Source: Rhizobium sp. 16-449-1b (lineage in GTDB: Bacteria > Pseudomonadota > Alphaproteobacteria > Rhizobiales > Rhizobiaceae). From it: a DNA stretch of 64,000 nt. Shown piece by piece: positions 59,992-64,000 of this stretch. The position numbers and the translations under genes were made by a program. Under the pieces are notes generated by a model. That model saw nothing but the letters and a program-made list of their open reading frames with translations. It did no database searches and was not told where the DNA came from. Where the stretch lies: assembly GCF_017741935.1 (NCBI RefSeq), contig NZ_JAGHMH010000014.1, forward strand, positions 424,001-488,000, written 5' to 3'. Position 1 is the stretch's first letter. Each line of letters starts with the position of its first letter.

Positions 59992-61323
59992 TCATTTTGT
60001 CGAATGCGTATCGATCAGCACCCGCGGCCATTCGACGCGAACGCGCGCGCCGACATAGTCAGGACCCCGATTTTCGAAGGTCAGCGCCGCGCCCGAGCGT
60101 TCCAGCAGCGTCTTGGCGATAAACAGCCCGAGCCCCAGCCCGCCGGCCCGGTCCTCCTTCTGCCGCTTGGTCACATAGGGTTCGCCGATCCTGAGCAATA
60201 TGTCGGGCGAGTAGCCTTCGCCGTCGTCCTCGATGGTGATGCGCACTTTCTCCTGGTCGTGCTCCACCGTGACGGTCACCTCCTGGCGGGCATAATCGAC
60301 GGCGTTCTCGATGAGGTTGCCAAGCCCGTACATCATGCCGGCATTGCGCTCCGTCACCGGCTCGCCCTTGCGCGGCGCTTTCTCGACAAGGTTGAGCTTG
60401 ATGCCGAATTCGCGATGTGGTGCGACGATCTCCTCCATCATCGAGGAGAGCGGCAGGCGCCTTAGATGCGCATCGCCCTCGGCCGAGAGTGTGGTCAACC
60501 GGCGCAGGATGTCGCGGCAGCGCTCGCTCTGGCTGCGCAGCAGCTGCACATCCTCGCGGAAGCGATCGTCGTCCTTCAGCTCCCGCTCCATCTCCTTGGC
60601 GACGACGCTGATGGTGGCGAGCGGTGTTCCCAGCTCATGCGCGGCCGCCGCCGCCAGGCCATCGAGCTGCGACAGATGTTTCTCGCGCTGCAGCACCAGT
60701 TCGGTCGCCGCCAGCGCTTCGGCCAGCTGGCGCCCCTCCATCGAGACTCGATAGGCATAGAATGCGGCAAACGTCATGGTCGAGGCGATCGAGCACCAGA
60801 CGCCGAACTGCATCACCTCTGGAACGTTGATCTCCGCCCCGTCGAACCAGGGAAGCGGGAAGGGCGAGAACGACAGGATCGTAATGCAGGCCATCGCCAC
60901 CACGATCAGCGGCATGCTGTAGCGGATCGGCTGTGACGCGAAAGCGATGATAACAGGGACGCACACCAGAACCGCGAATGGGTTGACAAGCCCGCCTGTG
61001 ATGAAGAGCAGCGCGCAGAGCTGCAGGAGATCGAAGCCGAGCAACGCCAGCGCCGCCACCGGGTCGATGCGGTGCGTCGCCGGATAGCGGATCATCAGAT
61101 AGAAGTTGACGATCGCCAGCGCTGTGATCAGCGCGATGCACGCCTGCACTGGCAGTGGAAATTGCAGCCAGAGGGCAACGATCAGCACCGTGGCGGTCTG
61201 CCCGCAGACGGCAAGCCAGCGCAGACGCACCAGCGTCTCCAGCCTTAGCCGACGGCTGCTCTGCCTATCTTCCTCGGGCATGCTTTCGACCTTGTCGGCC
61301 ATCTCTTTATTCTTGATCGGCAT
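59992..61323 (-). CDS. actS: ActS (RegB/PrrB), redox-sensing histidine kinase
   Basis: Membrane sensor for ActR. It has about six hydrophobic segments, the quinone-binding motif GGLVNPF (110-116), and the kinase motif AAAAHELGTPLATI with His229. Cys269 lies exactly 40 residues after His229 in SQSERCRDIL, the spacing of the redox-active Cys265 relative to His225 in Rhodobacter RegB. DDGEGYSP and GGLGLGLFI complete the ATPase. The ATG at 61323 gives 443 aa; an ATG at 61302 is a possible shorter start. Confidence 0.95.
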   Translation of the reverse strand: MPIKNKEMADKVESMPEEDRQSSRRLRLETLVRLRWLAVCGQTATVLIVALWLQFPLPVQACIALITALAIVNFYLMIRYPATHRIDPVAALALLGFDLLQLCALLFITGGLVNPFAVLVCVPVIIAFASQPIRYSMPLIVVAMACITILSFSPFPLPWFDGAEINVPEVMQFGVWCSIASTMTFAAFYAYRVSMEGRQLAEALAATELVLQREKHLSQLDGLAAAAAHELGTPLATISVVAKEMERELKDDDRFREDVQLLRSQSERCRDILRRLTTLSAEGDAHLRRLPLSSMMEEIVAPHREFGIKLNLVEKAPRKGEPVTERNAGMMYGLGNLIENAVDYARQEVTVTVEHDQEKVRITIEDDGEGYSPDILLRIGEPYVTKRQKEDRAGGLGLGLFIAKTLLERSGAALTFENRGPDYVGARVRVEWPRVLIDTHSTK

Positions 61324-61329
61324 TGCGGC

Positions 61330-63795
61330 TCATGTTCCTCGCGGTTTTGCCCGGGTCGTCGGTGGTGCTTCCTCTGGCCGCTCCGGCCATGGATGCCGGG
61401 GATAGCGCCCGCGCATGTCGGCGCGCACATCCTTCCAGCTCCCGGCCCAGAACCCCGGGAGATCGCGCGTCGTCTGGATCGGTCGATGCGCCGGCGATGT
61501 CAGCTCGAGCAGCAGCGAAAGCCGCCCGCCGGCAATGGCAGGATGTGTCTTGAGCCCGAATAGCTCCTGCACCCGGATGGTCAGCGTCGGTTCTTCCCCA
61601 TCATATTGTATCGGATGCCGCTGCCCCGTCGGCGCCTCGAAATGCGTCGGCGCCAGCCGCGCAAGCTCGCGTTGCAGCTCGTGCGGCACCAGCGCCATCA
61701 ACCCGTTCGAAAGCCCGCCCGCCGAAATGTCGGAAAGCCCCCGCGCATCCGCCTGATAGGGAATGAACCAGTCGTCCATGCGGGCAAGCAGCGCCGCCTC
61801 GCTCATGTCGGGCCATGGCGCGCCAATACTCCTATAGAGAAAGCCGATCCGCTCGCGCAGCTGCATCGCTTCCTTCGAAAACGGCAGCTGATCCAGCCCC
61901 GCCTCCTTGATCCCCTCGGCAAGCGCCCGCGTGACAGCCTCGCCGGATGGCCGGGGCAGCGGCGTCTCGTCGAAAACGATGGCCCCAAGCCGCGTCGCCC
62001 GCCTTGCGCGCACTTGCTTGCTCTGACGATCGAAGAAGGTCTGGTCGTCAGTGCGGATCGCGCCGGGCATTTCGGCCTCGACATCCCCGCGCGTCACTTC
62101 TGCCGCCGCGAGAATCCGCGCCTGCGCCGCCCGGCCCGTGAGGTCGGCGATCACGAGCATCGGGCTGTTCGCCAACCGCTCGGTCTCGGCGATCTCGGCG
62201 CCGCGCCCATTGGCCATCACGAACCGACCACGCCCGCCGCGCTGCAGCGCGATGCGATCGGGAAAGGCATGAATAAGCAATCGGCCCGCAAGACCCGGCT
62301 CCTCGGCCACCATCTGATCGCGCCCCTTCGCCAGCCGTCCCGCCAGCTGCCGCGCCGCCTCGGCCCGCTCGCCGCGCTCGGACTTGAACCGGCGCAGCCG
62401 GTCCTCAAGATCGATGCTCGTCCCGCCCAATCCCTGTTCCGTCAGAAGCACGGCCATCATCGCGGCCTCTCTGGCGTGGCCGGTCTCCCCCGAGGAGAGT
62501 ACCATCGCCGCCAGCCGAGGAGGGAGCGCCATGTCGCGCATCTCGCGGCCGCGCGCGGTCAGCCCGCCATCCCGATCGAGCGCGCCGAGTTCGCGCAGCA
62601 GCGCGCGCGCCTCGGCAAGCGTCGTCTCCGGCGGCTGGTCCATGAAGCCGAGCGCCCGCGCGTCCTGCACGCCCCAATGGGCGAGATCGAGCACGAGACC
62701 GGAAAGGTCGGTCGAGAGGATCTGCGGCGGCGTGAAGGCAGGCATCGCCGCCGTCTGCCCTTGGTGCCAGAGCCGGATGGCAATCCCGGGCTCCGTTCGC
62801 CCGGCGCGCCCCGCCCGCTGGTCGGCCGAGGCCCGCGACACCCTCACCGTCTCCAGCCGGGTAATCCCTGTCGATGCCTCGAACACCGGTAGCCGCTGCA
62901 ATCCGCTGTCGATTACGATCCGGACGCCGTCGATGGTGATCGAGGTCTCGGCGATCGAGGTCGCCAGCACGATCTTGCGGGTGCCGGCCGCTGCCGGCCG
63001 GATCGCCGCGTCCTGTTCCTTCTGGCTGAGATTGCCATAGAGCGGCGCGATCACCGTTGCCGCGTCGAACCGCTCCCGCAGCCGCTCGGCCGTCCTGGTG
63101 ATTTCGGCCTGTCCGGGCAGAAAGGCGAGGATCGATCCGCTCTCTTCTCTGTGCGCATCGATGATCGCCCGCGTCATCGTATCCTCGATCCGCTCGCCAC
63201 CCGGCCGGTCCTGGTATCGAATATCGATCGGGAAGCTCCGTCCCATGCTTTCGATCAAAGGCGGGTTGTCGAGCAACGCCACCACGCCGGCCACATCGAG
63301 CGTCGCCGACATGACCAGGATCCTGAGATCCTCGCGCAGAGCCGATTGCACGTCGAGCGCCAGCGCCAGTCCGAAATCGGCGTCGAGCGACCGCTCGTGA
63401 AACTCGTCGAAGATCACCGCCGATACGCCCGAGAGTTCGGGATCGTCGAGGATCATCCGCGCGAACACGCCCTCGGTCACCACCTCGATCCGCGTCCGCG
63501 CCGAAATCCTGGTATCGAGCCGCATGCGATAGCCGACGGTCTCGCCGACAGTCTGTTTCAGAAGTGCTGCCATCCGCCCGGCCGCCGCGCGCGCCGCAAG
63601 CCGCCGCGGCTCGAGCAGAATGATCCTGCCGTCGGCGCGCCATGCCTCATTGAGGAGGTAAAGCGGCACCAGCGTCGTCTTTCCCGCCCCCGGTGGTGCG
63701 GAGAGCACGGCGCGCCGCGCCGTCGTCAGAGCCGCGCCAATTGCGGGTAGAACATGAGAGACCGGGAGCTCCGGCAATATGGGCACGTCACTCAC
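61330..63795 (-). CDS. hrpB: HrpB, ATP-dependent DExH-box helicase
   Basis: RNA helicase of the DEAH/HrpA-HrpB class. Motifs are APPGAGKTTLVPLYLL, EPRRLAARAAA, DEFHERSLDADF, SATLD, VLATSIAETSITIDGV and QRAGRAGR. The C-terminal HrpB domain is present to residue 821, about the normal length. The start is a GTG at 63795 overlapping the upstream gene stop. It ends 6 bp before actS. Its biological role is poorly known. Confidence 0.96.
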   Translation of the reverse strand: MSDVPILPELPVSHVLPAIGAALTTARRAVLSAPPGAGKTTLVPLYLLNEAWRADGRIILLEPRRLAARAAAGRMAALLKQTVGETVGYRMRLDTRISARTRIEVVTEGVFARMILDDPELSGVSAVIFDEFHERSLDADFGLALALDVQSALREDLRILVMSATLDVAGVVALLDNPPLIESMGRSFPIDIRYQDRPGGERIEDTMTRAIIDAHREESGSILAFLPGQAEITRTAERLRERFDAATVIAPLYGNLSQKEQDAAIRPAAAGTRKIVLATSIAETSITIDGVRIVIDSGLQRLPVFEASTGITRLETVRVSRASADQRAGRAGRTEPGIAIRLWHQGQTAAMPAFTPPQILSTDLSGLVLDLAHWGVQDARALGFMDQPPETTLAEARALLRELGALDRDGGLTARGREMRDMALPPRLAAMVLSSGETGHAREAAMMAVLLTEQGLGGTSIDLEDRLRRFKSERGERAEAARQLAGRLAKGRDQMVAEEPGLAGRLLIHAFPDRIALQRGGRGRFVMANGRGAEIAETERLANSPMLVIADLTGRAAQARILAAAEVTRGDVEAEMPGAIRTDDQTFFDRQSKQVRARRATRLGAIVFDETPLPRPSGEAVTRALAEGIKEAGLDQLPFSKEAMQLRERIGFLYRSIGAPWPDMSEAALLARMDDWFIPYQADARGLSDISAGGLSNGLMALVPHELQRELARLAPTHFEAPTGQRHPIQYDGEEPTLTIRVQELFGLKTHPAIAGGRLSLLLELTSPAHRPIQTTRDLPGFWAGSWKDVRADMRGRYPRHPWPERPEEAPPTTRAKPRGT

Positions 63796-64000
63796 GCCGT
63801 CGCTCGCGCCTTCGTCGCCGTCTCGTAGGCGAGGATCGCGCCCGCGAGATCCTCAAGTGCGGCGCCCACCGACTTGAAGAAGGTGATCTCGTCGTCATCC
63901 CGCCGGCCCGGATGCCTGCCGCTCGTCAACTCCGCCAGTTCGGCCTTGATGCCGCCTTCGGAAAGGACGCCGCTTTTCAGCGGCTGCACGATGTCGCCCG
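63792..64000 (-). CDS. Ornithine cyclodeaminase/mu-crystallin family protein, C-terminal part
   Basis: The last ~69 residues of a leftward gene that runs off the right edge. The end DDDEITFFKSVGAALEDLAGAILAYETA is characteristic of the ornithine cyclodeaminase/alanine dehydrogenase family, where ITFFKSVG lies near the nucleotide-binding C-terminus. The stop overlaps the hrpB start. Substrate cannot be told from this fragment. Confidence 0.8.
   Translation of the reverse strand, partial: GDIVQPLKSGVLSEGGIKAELAELTSGRHPGRRDDDEITFFKSVGAALEDLAGAILAYETATKARATA

Overview
The window is about 64 kb of GC-rich chromosomal core DNA from an alphaproteobacterium of the order Hyphomicrobiales, most likely a Rhizobium or close Rhizobiaceae relative. 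The evidence is gene content and order: mnmG-mnmE-rho-hemJ-hemE, the ChvG/ChvI-pckA block with its regulatory PTS genes, the TsaE-AmgK fusion, ActS/ActR, and many start/stop overlaps. No rRNA, tRNA, insertion sequence, prophage or CRISPR array was recognised. Two genes are cut by the window edges: mnmG at the left and an ornithine cyclodeaminase family gene at the right.

Region 1 (1-9.1 kb) looks like the chromosomal replication origin. Leftward mnmG, mnmE, rho, hemJ and hemE diverge from rightward DUF299, maf, aroE, coaE and dnaQ. The 402-bp gap between hemE and the DUF299 gene has an AT-rich block and several DnaA-box-like 9-mers, and this is the locus of the origin in Caulobacter and Sinorhizobium. 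Three ParB-site (parS) palindromes lie nearby (two between mnmG and mnmE, one at the maf/aroE junction) and a fourth lies after pckA at 45.1 kb.

Region 2 (9.1-25.5 kb): secB and fxsA face a rightward series of Tim44-domain protein, mltA, Smr protein, XRE regulator and gyrB. Then come a nitroreductase, a FAH-family hydrolase, the PHB depolymerase phaZ, a DUF2852 protein, a YgjP-like metalloprotease, and trpF-trpB-trpA-accD-folC.

Region 3 (25.5-43.5 kb) is almost entirely leftward: trxA; addB-addA (break repair); a MurU-like uridylyltransferase with a TsaE-AmgK fusion (N-acetylmuramate recycling); a DivL-type pseudo-histidine kinase; ahcY behind a 20-bp palindrome; HPr, EIIA-Man and short HprK (a PTS without permease); and ChvG/ChvI. 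pckA diverges from chvI.

Region 4 (45-64 kb): arfB and alkB converge on a leftward coaA/histidine cluster (transcribed hisB, DUF2628, hisH, hisA, hisF, hisE, coaA). hslVU, a DUF1402 protein with lytic-transglycosylase-like motifs, a cytochrome P450 and glcB run rightward. They are followed by an L,D-transpeptidase lipoprotein, an MmcB-type nuclease-like protein, the redox pair ActR/ActS, hrpB and the truncated ornithine cyclodeaminase gene.

The most notable items are the oriC/parS landscape, the Tyr-for-His change in the DivL kinase, the lytic-transglycosylase-like DUF1402 protein, an MltA homologue without a visible export signal next to a Tim44-domain membrane protein, and an AccD without its zinc-ribbon cysteines. 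I found no accessory island or clearly new multi-gene system.
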